Positions 17,899 to 26,513 of a stretch of DNA of 64,000 nt are shown piece by piece. This DNA comes from Mycolicibacterium komossense (lineage in GTDB: Bacteria; Actinomycetota; Actinomycetes; Mycobacteriales; Mycobacteriaceae), in assembly GCF_025822605.1 (NCBI RefSeq), contig NZ_JACKTY010000031.1, positions 144,476-208,475 on the forward strand, in the 5' to 3' direction. A program made the position numbers and the translations under genes. The stretch's first letter is position 1. Each line of letters begins with the position of its first letter. The notes under the pieces were generated by a model, which worked only from the letters and a program-made list of their open reading frames with translations, was not told where the DNA came from and searched no databases.

Positions 17899-18948
17899 TC
17901 ATTCGGCGCCGTCGTCGACACGGCCGTCTCCGTCACGACTCCGGTGAGCCCGGCTGTGCGCGATCTCGTCGTGTAGGCCCAACCCGTCCGGCGCGGCGGC
18001 GTACCGGCGGCTCAGGTCGGCCAGCAGACCCTCGTCGGAAAGATCCAACGCTGTCGAATGCTTCCAATCGTGGTGTGCCACCGCCGTCAAGCGATCGATC
18101 ACGTGCGTCTCGGCGACTTCGATGGCCAGCTCGCGGCGGCTGTCGAAGCTACCGGGTGAGAGGTTGATGGAACCGACGACAGCCCGGGCGCCGTCGGCCA
18201 GGATCATCTTCGCGTGCAGTTTGAGGTGCTTGAGGGTGTGCACCTTGATCCCGACGTCGTCGAGAATGCGTAAGCCGCTGACCCCTTCCAACAGCTTGGT
18301 CTTCTTCAAGGTGTGCGGCGGGCGTGCCATCACATGCACCTTCACTCCGCGGCGTGCCGCCCGCACCAGGTGCTCGATGATCACCGGATCCTGATAGCGC
18401 TCGTTCTGCAGTAGCAGCGAGTGTTGAGCGCGGTCGATGAAATCGGCGATCCGGGCGCGGCCATTGTTGGGGCACCAGATCAGGTGAGCGCCGTCTCCCG
18501 GATCGAAACCTACTCCGCTCCAATCGGATTCGAAGCAGTCGATGATCTCGGCCACCTCGGGATCCGATGGTGTCACCACAGCGTAATCTCGCGTGGACGT
18601 CAGGCCCTCCGTCGTCCAGTTCAGAGACTCTACGAACGCGTGCGTGTCGTCGACCACCATCGATTTCTCATGCGTGACCTCGAAGGCGGGGTTGGTTCGG
18701 CGTACTTCCACTCCGGCCGCCGCGAGCGTGGTACGCGCCAGGTCGTTGTCGGACTCACCGCTGCGCCGGGCCGGGTTGAGCATCACGCGCACGCGGACAC
18801 CCCGGCGGTGCGCGGCCAGGACGGCATCGAGCAGCGGCGGGTGGGAGAACGCGAACATCTTGACGCGGATCGACGAGGTGGCGGCGGCGATGGCATCGAC
18901 GACCGGCCGGGCGGAGTCCTCCGGCAGGATGATCAGCGACCGTGACAT
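17899..18948 (-). CDS. Phospholipase D-like (two HKD motifs) protein
   Basis: A 349-residue PLD-superfamily protein with two catalytic motifs: VTHEKSMVVDD (His93, Lys95, Asp100) and KLHAKMILADG (His245, Lys247, Asp252), each followed by a Ser/Asn pair (ESLNWT, GSINLS). Such proteins act as cardiolipin synthases, phosphodiesterases or nucleases. There are no membrane helices, unlike typical Cls enzymes. Its start lies inside the 3' end of the ABC exporter gene (16-base overlap), so it is translationally coupled to it. A role in envelope lipid handling with the exporter is inference. Confidence 0.85.
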   Translation of the reverse strand: MSRSLIILPEDSARPVVDAIAAATSSIRVKMFAFSHPPLLDAVLAAHRRGVRVRVMLNPARRSGESDNDLARTTLAAAGVEVRRTNPAFEVTHEKSMVVDDTHAFVESLNWTTEGLTSTRDYAVVTPSDPEVAEIIDCFESDWSGVGFDPGDGAHLIWCPNNGRARIADFIDRAQHSLLLQNERYQDPVIIEHLVRAARRGVKVHVMARPPHTLKKTKLLEGVSGLRILDDVGIKVHTLKHLKLHAKMILADGARAVVGSINLSPGSFDSRRELAIEVAETHVIDRLTAVAHHDWKHSTALDLSDEGLLADLSRRYAAAPDGLGLHDEIAHSRAHRSRDGDGRVDDGAE

Positions 18949-20738
18949 GGCCGCTCACCCTGGCAGGAATCCTCATCCTGGTACTGGAGTCGGTACAACT
19001 CGGCATAAATTCCGTTGTGCTCCATCAACGTTCGATGGTCCCCGAGCTCGGCGATCTTGCCGTCGTCGAGCACGATGATCTTGTCGGCGCCGCGAATGGT
19101 GCTGAACCGGTGGGCGATGATGACGACGGTGCGGTCGGCCATCAGTCGGTCGAGGGCGCCGACCACTGCCTGCTCGGACTCGGCGTCCAGCGCAGCCGTC
19201 GGTTCGTCCAGAAGCAGGATCGGATTGTCGCGGATCAACGCCCTGGCGATGCCGATGCGCTGCCGCTGGCCGCCCGAGAGCGACAGCCCCCGCTCCCCGA
19301 CCGGGCTGTCGTAGCCGTGCGGCATCCGGGTGATGAACTCGTCCGCGTTGGCGATCCGGGCGGCCGCCACGATCTCCTCATCGCTGGCGTCGGGACGCCC
19401 GAAAGCGATGTTGTCCCGGATACTTCCGCGGAATAGCACGGTGTCCTGCAGGACGAACCCGATCTGTTTGCGCATACCCTGCATGCGGTAGTTGCGTACA
19501 TCGAAATCGTCGATCTGGACTGCGCCGGCATTGACGTCGTAGAACCTGGCGATGAGACTCAGGACCGTCGACTTCCCGCTTCCGGTGTGCCCCACGATCC
19601 CGACCCGCTGGCCTGGTTCGACAGTGAAACTGACCCCGCTCAGTGCCGGAGTCACGTCGTCGTAGCTGAACGACACGTTGTCGAAGCTGATCTGTCCGCG
19701 CAGCGTCGGCGGGTCCACGGCGTCGGGAGCGTCGGCGATCGTCGTCGTGGTATCGACAATGGCCCCAACACGTTCCACGGCGACGGAGAACCCGGCGATC
19801 GCGTTGGTCATCTTGGCGAGATCCTGGACCGGCTTGAAGAACATGCCGAGGTAGGCGACGAACACGGTCAGCGTGCCCGCCGTCATGTGTCCGTGCAGGA
19901 TGAGCCAGGATCCCCGCCACAGGACGAACGCGGTGCACAGTGCCACCACCACGCTCACCGCGGGCGTCACCACGGACTTGACCTTGCGGGCGTTGAGCGC
20001 GGCGGCGACCGTCTGCTCGCTGGCCAGAGCCAGTTCCTGTTCGGCGAGCTCCTGCCGGTTGAAGGCCTTGACCGCCCGGATCGATTGCAGCCCTTCCTGA
20101 ACGGTGGTGACGATATCGGCCTGCCTGCGCCGGACCTCATGCGTCGCGGCCTTGACGGCGCGCCTGATGCGCAACACGAACAGCAACAGCAGCGGGGCCA
20201 CCGCGACCGCGATGAGCGCGAAATCCCAATCCAGCCAGAACATCAGGCCCAACATGACCCCGATGGTTAGCACGTCGACAGCCATGCCGAGGGTGGCACT
20301 GGAGGCGAAGTCCTCGATGGTGTCCACGTCGTCGGTGACGGTGCTCAGAATCGGGCCGACCTGATGCGAGTCGTAGTAACTCAACGACAGGTGCTGCAGA
20401 TGGTGATAGGTCCGGATGCGCAGATCATTGGCGATCCATTGGCCCACGCTTTCGGTCAGGTAGTTGACGGCGTACGCCGCCGCGCCCCCGACCACGGCGA
20501 TCAGCGCCGTCATGATCGCCGCCAGCGCGGCGATATGCATGCTGCTATGACCGCCGAGGAGCGGCTTGGCGATGCCGTCGAGCCAGCCGGGCAGCCGATG
20601 GGCGCCGACTACGTTGTCCAAGATGATCTTCAGCGGCCACGGCGCGGCGACCACCATCGCCGTCTGGATCAGCATCAGCAGCAGAATGCCCGCGACGAGC
20701 CACCGGTAGGGGCGAAGCAACTCGGCGATCAGGCGCAC
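18933..20738 (-). CDS. ABC exporter, fused membrane and ATPase domains
   Basis: A 601-residue half-transporter with N-terminal six-helix type-1 exporter domain (to about residue 320) and C-terminal ATPase. ATPase motifs: Walker A GHTGSGKST, Q-loop FVLQDTVLF, signature LSLSGGQRQRIG, Walker B PILLLDEPTAALD and H-loop VIIAHRFST. The family (MsbA/Irt/multidrug-like) exports lipids, drugs or siderophores as homo- or heterodimers; no partner half-gene adjoins, so a homodimer is likely. GTG start with a GAGGTAA site. Coupled with the PLD-like gene downstream and divergent from the EamA gene. Confidence 0.9.
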   Translation of the reverse strand: MRLIAELLRPYRWLVAGILLLMLIQTAMVVAAPWPLKIILDNVVGAHRLPGWLDGIAKPLLGGHSSMHIAALAAIMTALIAVVGGAAAYAVNYLTESVGQWIANDLRIRTYHHLQHLSLSYYDSHQVGPILSTVTDDVDTIEDFASSATLGMAVDVLTIGVMLGLMFWLDWDFALIAVAVAPLLLLFVLRIRRAVKAATHEVRRRQADIVTTVQEGLQSIRAVKAFNRQELAEQELALASEQTVAAALNARKVKSVVTPAVSVVVALCTAFVLWRGSWLILHGHMTAGTLTVFVAYLGMFFKPVQDLAKMTNAIAGFSVAVERVGAIVDTTTTIADAPDAVDPPTLRGQISFDNVSFSYDDVTPALSGVSFTVEPGQRVGIVGHTGSGKSTVLSLIARFYDVNAGAVQIDDFDVRNYRMQGMRKQIGFVLQDTVLFRGSIRDNIAFGRPDASDEEIVAAARIANADEFITRMPHGYDSPVGERGLSLSGGQRQRIGIARALIRDNPILLLDEPTAALDAESEQAVVGALDRLMADRTVVIIAHRFSTIRGADKIIVLDDGKIAELGDHRTLMEHNGIYAELYRLQYQDEDSCQGERPCHGR

Positions 20739-21003
20739 CCTGTTACCTCACCAGGTCAGCGGAAGCGCATCAAGTTGTGGGAACAACGGAATCGGCTGCC
20801 GGGTGGCGGAGATATGCCGGCGCGTCGCCCGGCCCACGGAGAACGCGAACTACCGTGCATCGGAGCGAATGTCACACCGGTACACATCGTCGTTGCCGGG
20901 CGAACCAGCGGCGGGGGTAAGGTTTGTCGCGCTCAGTGCACCAGCGACGGCAGCGCGGCCGTCTGGCACCAAAGAACTCCCAGCACATCGTGAGGTAGCT
21001 GCC

Positions 21004-22038
21004 GTGCGGCCCAGCCATGAAGGCCCGGGACCACGCCTTCATGGCTGGGCCGCCGGCGCCGCATCCGCGTCGGCTTACGGTTCGATGTCGGTGGTCGCGG
21101 TGTTCGCGTTCAACAGCGGAGCCAGCCCGGCCGTCCTGCTGACTTTGCGCGGCATCTTCGCCATCCTGGCCATCGGGTCGATCTGGGTACTCACCGGCCG
21201 GGTCCGCCGCATACCATGGGCCGCCGCAGTCGGCCTGACCGTGGTGTGCGGGATCGTATTCGGCGCGCAAGTGGTGGCGTTTTTCGTCGCGGTCCAGCTC
21301 GGTGGGGCTCAGCTGCCGGTCGTCGTGGTGAATGTGTGCCCGCTGCTGGTGATCGGGTTGGTGTGGCTTCGTGATCGCACCCCGGTGCCGCTGACGCTGA
21401 TCCTGCTGGCCGTCATCACGATCGTCGGGTTGATCTTCGTGGCCGGCGCCAGCACCGGGGCCGCCTCGCTGTCCGCGCTGGGCCTCACGCTGCTCAGCGC
21501 GGCCGGATATGCGGTGTATCTGGTCACCAGTGAGCGGTGGGTCCACCAGGTCGGCACGGTAGCGTCGGCGGGCCTGGTCACCTTCGGTTCGACCGCGACG
21601 ATCGCGGTGTTCGCGCTGGCCACCGCCGACAACTTTGTGGTCTCCGCACCGGTGTGGCACACCGCCATCCTGCAGGGCCTGATCCTCACCCCGGTCGGCA
21701 TGGGCGGCGCCCTGTATGCGGTGCGACGCCTCGGCTCCGTCCCGCTCAGTCTGCTCGGCGCGCTCGAGCCCGTCGTCGGGCTCACACTGGCGGCGGTCCT
21801 GCTCCATGAATCGCTGGCACCCATGCAATGGGTCGGTGTCGTCATCATCGTCGCGGCGTGCACCGCGGTACCCCTGGTGTCGCGTCGACAACCATTGGCC
21901 GCGGCCGCCCCGGCTCTGCTTCATCCGCCGGGGCTGGGGGAAGCCACGGTGCTCGACCCGCGGCCGCAGGTCAGCCCGAACACAGCGCGCGCCGCAGACG
22001 ACAACCCCGCGCGCTGTGGCGAGTCGGACGGCGGCTAA
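21004..22038 (+). CDS. EamA/DMT-family transporter
   Basis: A 344-residue membrane protein with about ten helices in two EamA repeats. The second repeat ends LLGALEPVVGLTLAAVLLHE, the hallmark DMT/EamA exporter signature. Family members export metabolites, amino acids or purines. The first helix begins around HGWAAGAASASAYG, so translation must start upstream of it. GTG 21004 is chosen, with GAGG ten bases ahead. The frame is open further upstream with no convincing start. Codons 2-16 form a perfect 18-bp-stem hairpin, described separately. A Pro/Ala-rich tail of about 50 residues is unlike the family core. Confidence 0.82.
   Translation: MRPSHEGPGPRLHGWAAGAASASAYGSMSVVAVFAFNSGASPAVLLTLRGIFAILAIGSIWVLTGRVRRIPWAAAVGLTVVCGIVFGAQVVAFFVAVQLGGAQLPVVVVNVCPLLVIGLVWLRDRTPVPLTLILLAVITIVGLIFVAGASTGAASLSALGLTLLSAAGYAVYLVTSERWVHQVGTVASAGLVTFGSTATIAVFALATADNFVVSAPVWHTAILQGLILTPVGMGGALYAVRRLGSVPLSLLGALEPVVGLTLAAVLLHESLAPMQWVGVVIIVAACTAVPLVSRRQPLAAAAPALLHPPGLGEATVLDPRPQVSPNTARAADDNPARCGESDGG
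21006..21053. repeat. Perfect 18-bp inverted repeat at the 5' end of the EamA gene
   Basis: Arms GCGGCCCAGCCATGAAGG (21006-21023) and its exact complement (21036-21053) enclose a 12-base loop (21024-21035). The last G of the GTG start codon is the first base of the stem. In mRNA this would be a very stable hairpin abutting the initiation codon. No T-run follows, so it is not a classical terminator. Confidence 0.9.
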
Positions 22039-22343
22039 CGACTCCACGGACTCACCGGGTCGGCACGCCCGACGCGGGACCCCCAGAAGTCCCGGATGAG
22101 CCTAGTCGCAATGACTTTCGCACGCGCCGCGGATGCGCACGCCCGATTCGCCCGTGACGCAGCCACTTTCGGCGCCGTCACGTCGCCGGATATGACTCGT
22201 CCGAGTAGGACAGGGGTGCTGCGCCGACCTCAGCGAGCGAGGCGTGAATCACCGCCGCGGCAACGATGACCCGGACTCCGTGACAGCGCACATCGGCCGC
22301 GGGTTAGTGTGCTTCGGTCGGCCCCAGCGAACAGTCGATAGAA
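22039..22343. other. Intergenic region before hydratase gene; small hairpins only
   Basis: No credible ORF on either strand. Just after the EamA stop there are two short potential hairpins, GTCGG/CCGAC (about 22062-22076) and CGGGAC/GTCCCG (near 22075-22096), which could end transcription. The rest presumably contains the promoter of the hydratase gene, but I see no clear -10/-35 pair. Confidence 0.4.
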
Positions 22344-23384
22344 ATGTTGAGCACAGTCATGACCGCAGCAGCAGAACCGTCGGCACTCGAAGCGCGGGTC
22401 GGCCACTACTACCAGATGGACGGCACCTACCTGGTCGGCCGCGAGAAGCTGCGCGAATACGCCCGCGCGGTGCAGGACTATCACCCTGCGCACTGGGATG
22501 CCGCCGCCGCCGCCGACCTGGGCTATTCGGGGCTGGTGGCGCCCCTGACGTTCACCTCGACACCCGGGATGAACTGCAATCGCCTCATGTTCGAGCAGAT
22601 AGTCGTCGGGTACGACACCTACATGCAGACCGAAGAGGTCTTCGAGCAGCACCGCCCGATCGTGGAGGGCGACGAACTGCACGTCGACGTCGAGCTGACG
22701 TCGGTGCGCCGGATCGCCGGCCGAGACCTGATCACCGTCACCAACACGTTCACCGACGCGGCCGGCGAGCGGGTGCACACGTTGCACACCACTGTCGTCG
22801 GCGTCACCGCCGAGGATCTCAATCCCGAGATCAAGTCAGCCGTGCACAACGCGATGATGCACGACGTGAACATCTTCGGAGTCGGCGAAGCCGAGTACCG
22901 CAAGACGGTGCGCCCCGAGGGTGAGGTTCGGATCGCCGAGGCAGGCGTCACCCGCACGCCCGGCACCCCGAACTTCGACGATCTGAAGGTCGGTGACGAG
23001 CTCCCGGCTCACCACACCCGTCTCTCGCGCGGCGACCTGGTCAACTATGCCGGCGTGGCCGGCGATGCCAATCCGATCCACTGGGACGAGAGCATCGCCA
23101 AACTGGCCGGATTGCCCGACGTGATCGCCCACGGCATGCTCACCATGGGGTTGGGGGCCGGGTTCGCCTCTACTTGGTCGGGCGATCCCGGTGCCGTCAC
23201 CCGCTACGCCATCCGGCTGTCCGCACCCGCGATCGTCTCGGCCACCGAAGGCGCCGACATCGAGTTCGGTGGCCGCATCAAGTCACTGGATCCGGCCACG
23301 CGCTCCGGTGTCGTCATCGTCACCGCCAAGTCCGCCGGTAAGAAGATCTTCGGCCTGGCGACGCTGGACGTCCGCTTCCGCTGA
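22344..23384 (+). CDS. Fused HadA/HadB-type (3R)-hydroxyacyl-ACP dehydratase, MaoC double hot-dog
   Basis: A 346-residue protein with two hot-dog halves. The N-half (about residues 20-160) resembles mycobacterial HadA (YLVGREKLREYARAVQDYHP). The C-half (about 205-340) resembles HadB with the catalytic hydratase motif AGVAGDANPIHWDES and LPDVIAHGML (Asp/His dyad). Such double-domain enzymes dehydrate (3R)-hydroxyacyl thioesters in fatty-acid or mycolic-acid elongation or act in degradation. HadAB fusion removes the need for heterodimer assembly. Starts at ATG 22344 or, equally plausible, ATG 22359. Single-gene unit. Confidence 0.87.
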   Translation: MLSTVMTAAAEPSALEARVGHYYQMDGTYLVGREKLREYARAVQDYHPAHWDAAAAADLGYSGLVAPLTFTSTPGMNCNRLMFEQIVVGYDTYMQTEEVFEQHRPIVEGDELHVDVELTSVRRIAGRDLITVTNTFTDAAGERVHTLHTTVVGVTAEDLNPEIKSAVHNAMMHDVNIFGVGEAEYRKTVRPEGEVRIAEAGVTRTPGTPNFDDLKVGDELPAHHTRLSRGDLVNYAGVAGDANPIHWDESIAKLAGLPDVIAHGMLTMGLGAGFASTWSGDPGAVTRYAIRLSAPAIVSATEGADIEFGGRIKSLDPATRSGVVIVTAKSAGKKIFGLATLDVRFR

Positions 23385-23598
23385 CCAGGGGCGCCAGCTC
23401 CGACCCTGCCGAATCACCTTTCCTACCAGGCGAACTCCGGGCCGGTAAGCCGGCTGGATGCGGAACGGCGCGTCCGGTGCGACGAAATCCGTCTGGCGAC
23501 CGACCGAGCGCCGGATCCCGCGGACCATGAACAGCGTCGCCGATCAAGGTGATGGGGCCAGTGCGGTGGGCTGGCGGCCCTCGGTCACACTGACTCCT

Positions 23599-24213
23599 GT
23601 GACCGCTGTTCGCACCCTGGCAGGACTGGAACGCGCCGAGTTCGCGGCGCTACTGCACGAGCTGACCCCGGAACAATGGAGCGTGTCCAGTCTGTGCGAG
23701 GGATGGACCGTGCGAGACGTGGTCGCGCACACGATCGCTTATCTCGGGCAGAGCCGCGCCCGGTTGATCATGAACATGGTTCGGACACGGTTCGACATCG
23801 ACCGGCTGAACGCGAAAGGGCTCCGCGACAGCGCTGGGTTGGCACCCGAACAGCTCATCAGGCTGATGCACCAGGGTGGCCGACCGTCCGGCGCGGCGGC
23901 GCTCTACGGCGGCCGAGTGGCGCTGATCGAATGCCTGATCCACCAGCAGGACATCCGCCGACCGTTGGGTCTGCTCCGGACCATCCCCGAGGAACGCCTC
24001 CGAGTCTCGCTGAACTTCGCCCGCTTCAGTCCGGTCATCGGAGGCGCACGCCGCACACACGGTGCGCGGCTGGTGGCTACCGACATGGATTGGTCGGCCG
24101 GCCGCGGCCCCGAGGTCCGCGGAACAGGTGAGGCTCTGCTGCTGGCGATGACGGGACGGGCCGAATCGGTCGCCGGCGAGCTGGCTGGCGAAGGCACAAC
24201 ACTGCTGCGCTAA
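23599..24213 (+). CDS. Maleylpyruvate isomerase/DinB-fold family protein
   Basis: A 204-residue protein of the mycothiol-dependent-isomerase-like DinB-fold family (TIGR03083 type). The N-terminal helix-bundle signature is SLCEGWTVRDVVAHTIAYLG, with a His that usually contributes to the metal triad; later ALIECLIHQQDIRR carries the second His pair. Members include mycothiol-dependent maleylpyruvate isomerase, but most have unknown substrates. The GTG at 23599 gives the family-typical start (TAVRTLAGLERAEF); the frame is open to 23458 with an ATG at 23527 as alternative. A hairpin follows four bases after the stop. Confidence 0.75.
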   Translation: MTAVRTLAGLERAEFAALLHELTPEQWSVSSLCEGWTVRDVVAHTIAYLGQSRARLIMNMVRTRFDIDRLNAKGLRDSAGLAPEQLIRLMHQGGRPSGAAALYGGRVALIECLIHQQDIRRPLGLLRTIPEERLRVSLNFARFSPVIGGARRTHGARLVATDMDWSAGRGPEVRGTGEALLLAMTGRAESVAGELAGEGTTLLR

Positions 24214-24216
24214 AGC

Positions 24217-24234
24217 ACCCGACCGAAGTCGGGT
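24217..24234 (+). terminator. Hairpin terminator after DinB-like gene
   Basis: ACCCGAC (24217-24223) pairs with GTCGGGT (24228-24234) across a four-base CGAA loop, starting three bases past the TAA stop. No long T-run follows, as is usual in mycobacteria. Confidence 0.6.
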
Positions 24235-24479
24235 TGTCCGGTGAGTGGCAGTTGGCGCGTGACGCGGTCGGTAGCGACACCCTCGACCGATCAGTCGAGG
24301 ACAACCCACCGTTGCTGCTCTCTAGGTGGCCTGGGCAAGCCAGACGGTGCGATCGCGCGACCACGCCTTGGTCTCCGCCGCTCCACTCCATCGACCACGC
24401 CACTCAGCTCTGGGCTACCGAACCCCGACCGAGAAGCGGAGACCGATTCCCCCTTGCGCTGTGTTCACATAACGCCTGC

Positions 24480-24854
24480 TCAACTTCTCTCCAGGCCTGC
24501 GCAGAGACCGTTCGCACCATGGGTGCTTTCGCAAGGTACACCGTCGTATTCAGGGACTCCGTGAGGCGAACCAGGCACGTGGGTGGCTGTGGGAATTGCC
24601 TGTGGCCCTGGGGTCGGGTGGCCAGGTGTCGGATAGTTTCCGCCAGGAACATTGGGCGAGATGTCCGGGACGCACTCGCTGGTGAACGTGTCTTCCGACT
24701 CCTCTTGCGGGCAGACGGCGAGGTTGTGCGCTTCGGGGAGCGGCGTTCCGAACTCGACGAAGACGGATGCAGCCGCCAGAGCCCCTACGGCGAGGGCACC
24801 TGCGAGCCGCACCCTCCGAGCGCGACCCTTCGAAGAACTTCCGTTAACGCTCAT
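24480..24854 (-). CDS. Small exported Cys-patterned protein, Ibp1-like
   Basis: A 124-residue protein with basic N-terminus (SKGRARRVR) and a hydrophobic signal/anchor helix (LAGALAVGALAAASVFVEF). The mature part has a CPQEESEDTFTSECVPDISPN segment and a Pro/Gly-rich tail. The two Cys flanking an acidic Thr-rich stretch and the following P-N are reminiscent of mycobacterial proteins annotated intersectin-EH binding protein Ibp1; that match is from memory. ATG 24854 is preceded by GAGGAGCGGG; the frame is open upstream to 25151 without a signal peptide at its start. Function unknown. Confidence 0.6.
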   Translation of the reverse strand: MSVNGSSSKGRARRVRLAGALAVGALAAASVFVEFGTPLPEAHNLAVCPQEESEDTFTSECVPDISPNVPGGNYPTPGHPTPGPQAIPTATHVPGSPHGVPEYDGVPCESTHGANGLCAGLERS

Positions 24855-25193
24855 CCCGCTCCTCGCCAACACATGCGAAACCTGTTGTTGTACAACACTT
24901 ATCATAGAATGTCCAGATAATCCACGAAAGCCTCGCCCACTCGCGACTTGCAGCGAGGCGTGGAGGGCGGGGCCAGGCCGCGACTGGCAACCAGCTCCGA
25001 ATCGCCCGCGACTACGCGGCGCGCCATCGCTGCACGGACCTCGAATTAGCTTGCGCTGCAGAGTGATATGTGCGCGAGCAAGACGGGTTACTGCGGTCCG
25101 ACAGTGTGCCTGACCGCCAGCCGACGCCGCTAGGCAACCGCCATCCGGCAACGATAGAACTGTTCTCCGGCAGATCAGCCACTTCCCATCGGC
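24855..25193. other. Intergenic region between Amt and Ibp1-like genes
   Basis: 339 bases with no convincing ORF. It holds the promoter region of the Ibp1-like gene, including an A/T-rich stretch at about 24883-24920. No terminator could be recognised after the Amt stop at 25194. Confidence 0.4.
24886..24897. promoter_or_regulatory. 12-bp palindrome TGTTGTACAACA upstream of Ibp1-like gene
   Basis: A perfect palindrome 32-43 bases before the ATG, in the only A/T-rich part of the intergenic region. Length and position suit a repressor operator. Which regulator would bind is unknown. Confidence 0.4.
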
Positions 25194-26513
25194 CTAGGTG
25201 CGCTCGACAACGGTGCTGGTCTCGGGCGGACCATCGTTGTACGCGTCGGAGGCTTGCTGGACCTGGTCGAGGGAATCTTCGTCCTCAGGCCGGGCTTTGA
25301 GTCCAACGGTCTTTTCGATGATGAGGGCGATGATCAAGGTCGCGACGAAAGAGTATGCGATGACACTCACCAACGCGACCGCCTGATGCCCCAACAACGC
25401 TGCACCACCACCGTAGAAGATGCCATCCTTCCCAGCAGGATTGATATCGGCGGACCCGAAGAAACCGACCAGGAGGCTGCCCAGGATGCCGCCGACGAAG
25501 TGGACGGCGATGACATCGAGTGCGTCGTCGAACTTGCCCAGCACTTTGAGTTTGAGGGCCAGGCTGCATATTGCGCCGGCGAGCACTCCGATCACCACCG
25601 CTCCCAGCGTGCTGACGAAACCTGCTGCCGGTGTGATCGTGGCGAGTCCGGCGACAGCTCCGGTCACCCCGCCGAGAACGGTGGCGTGGCCGGTGGTGAA
25701 TCGCTCGATCACGAGCCACACGAGCATGGCGGTCGCACCGGCAACTTGAGTGTTGAGCAGCGCCTGCGCCGCTACGTCATCGGCGCGCAGGCCATCGCCG
25801 GCATTGAAGCCGAACCAGCCGAACCACAGAATCGCGGCACCGATGACCACCATGGGGACTGAATGGGGCAGTGGCTCTCGATCCGGCCACCCCACACGCC
25901 GGCCGAGCACGAGCAGCAGGGCAAGTGCAGCCGCACCGGATGAGGCGTGGACGACCATTCCGCCCGCCCAGTCCTGCGCGCCCAGCCGTGCCAGCCAGCC
26001 AGGAGTCGACCAGAGCCAGTGGGTGATCGGCGGGTACACGATGATCGACCAGGCGGCCAGGAAGACCGCCCATCCAAATGCTTTGAGGCGGTACGCTACT
26101 GCACCGGTTGCGAGCGCCGGCGTAATGATGGCGAACATCATCTGATAGGCGACGAAGGCCAAGGTCGGGATGGCCACCAGATCGACCACGTGCCGGGGGT
26201 TGACAGGTGGCGCTCCCAGATCGGTGAGTCCGAAGAGTTCCAGGTCGCCGAGAAGACCAGCCTTGTCGTTGCTGAACGCGATGCTATAGCCGGCCAGCAC
26301 CCAGGTGATGGAGATGACTCCGATCGGAATGATGTTCTGCTGCAACATGACCAGCACGCTGCGCCTACTGACCATCCCGGCATAGAACAGCGCCAGTCCG
26401 GGAACCATGAACAGGACCAGACCCGCACAGATCAGCACCCAGGAGGTGTCACCGGCGCTGACCGCCGGTTCGGCGGCCAGCGGAATGAAACCGGGAGTGG
26501 CGAACATCGTCAC
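25194..26513 (-). CDS. amt: Ammonium transporter Amt
   Basis: A 439-residue, 11-12 helix Amt/Rh protein. Family signatures: DTSWVLICAGLVLFMVPGLALFYAGM at the N-terminus (written here only as its start and end, DTSWVL and LFYAGM), DWAGGMVVHASSG with the first conserved pore His region, WFGWFGFNAGDG, and DVIAVHFVGGILG with the second pore His. It conducts NH3/NH4+ across the inner membrane. Last gene of the urea island, its start overlapping the urea-transporter stop by four bases (ATGA). Coupling suggests recovery of ammonia lost during urea hydrolysis. No PII (glnB) gene follows, unlike the usual amtB-glnB pair. Confidence 0.93.
   Translation of the reverse strand: MTMFATPGFIPLAAEPAVSAGDTSWVLICAGLVLFMVPGLALFYAGMVSRRSVLVMLQQNIIPIGVISITWVLAGYSIAFSNDKAGLLGDLELFGLTDLGAPPVNPRHVVDLVAIPTLAFVAYQMMFAIITPALATGAVAYRLKAFGWAVFLAAWSIIVYPPITHWLWSTPGWLARLGAQDWAGGMVVHASSGAAALALLLVLGRRVGWPDREPLPHSVPMVVIGAAILWFGWFGFNAGDGLRADDVAAQALLNTQVAGATAMLVWLVIERFTTGHATVLGGVTGAVAGLATITPAAGFVSTLGAVVIGVLAGAICSLALKLKVLGKFDDALDVIAVHFVGGILGSLLVGFFGSADINPAGKDGIFYGGGAALLGHQAVALVSVIAYSFVATLIIALIIEKTVGLKARPEDEDSLDQVQQASDAYNDGPPETSTVVERT

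Noticed and set aside
20872-22047. 391-residue minus-strand ORF
   Set aside because: Antisense to the EamA gene; composition is that of a shadow frame.
24234-24920. 228-residue plus-strand ORF
   Set aside because: Antisense to the Ibp1-like gene, Arg/Cys-rich, no start signal.
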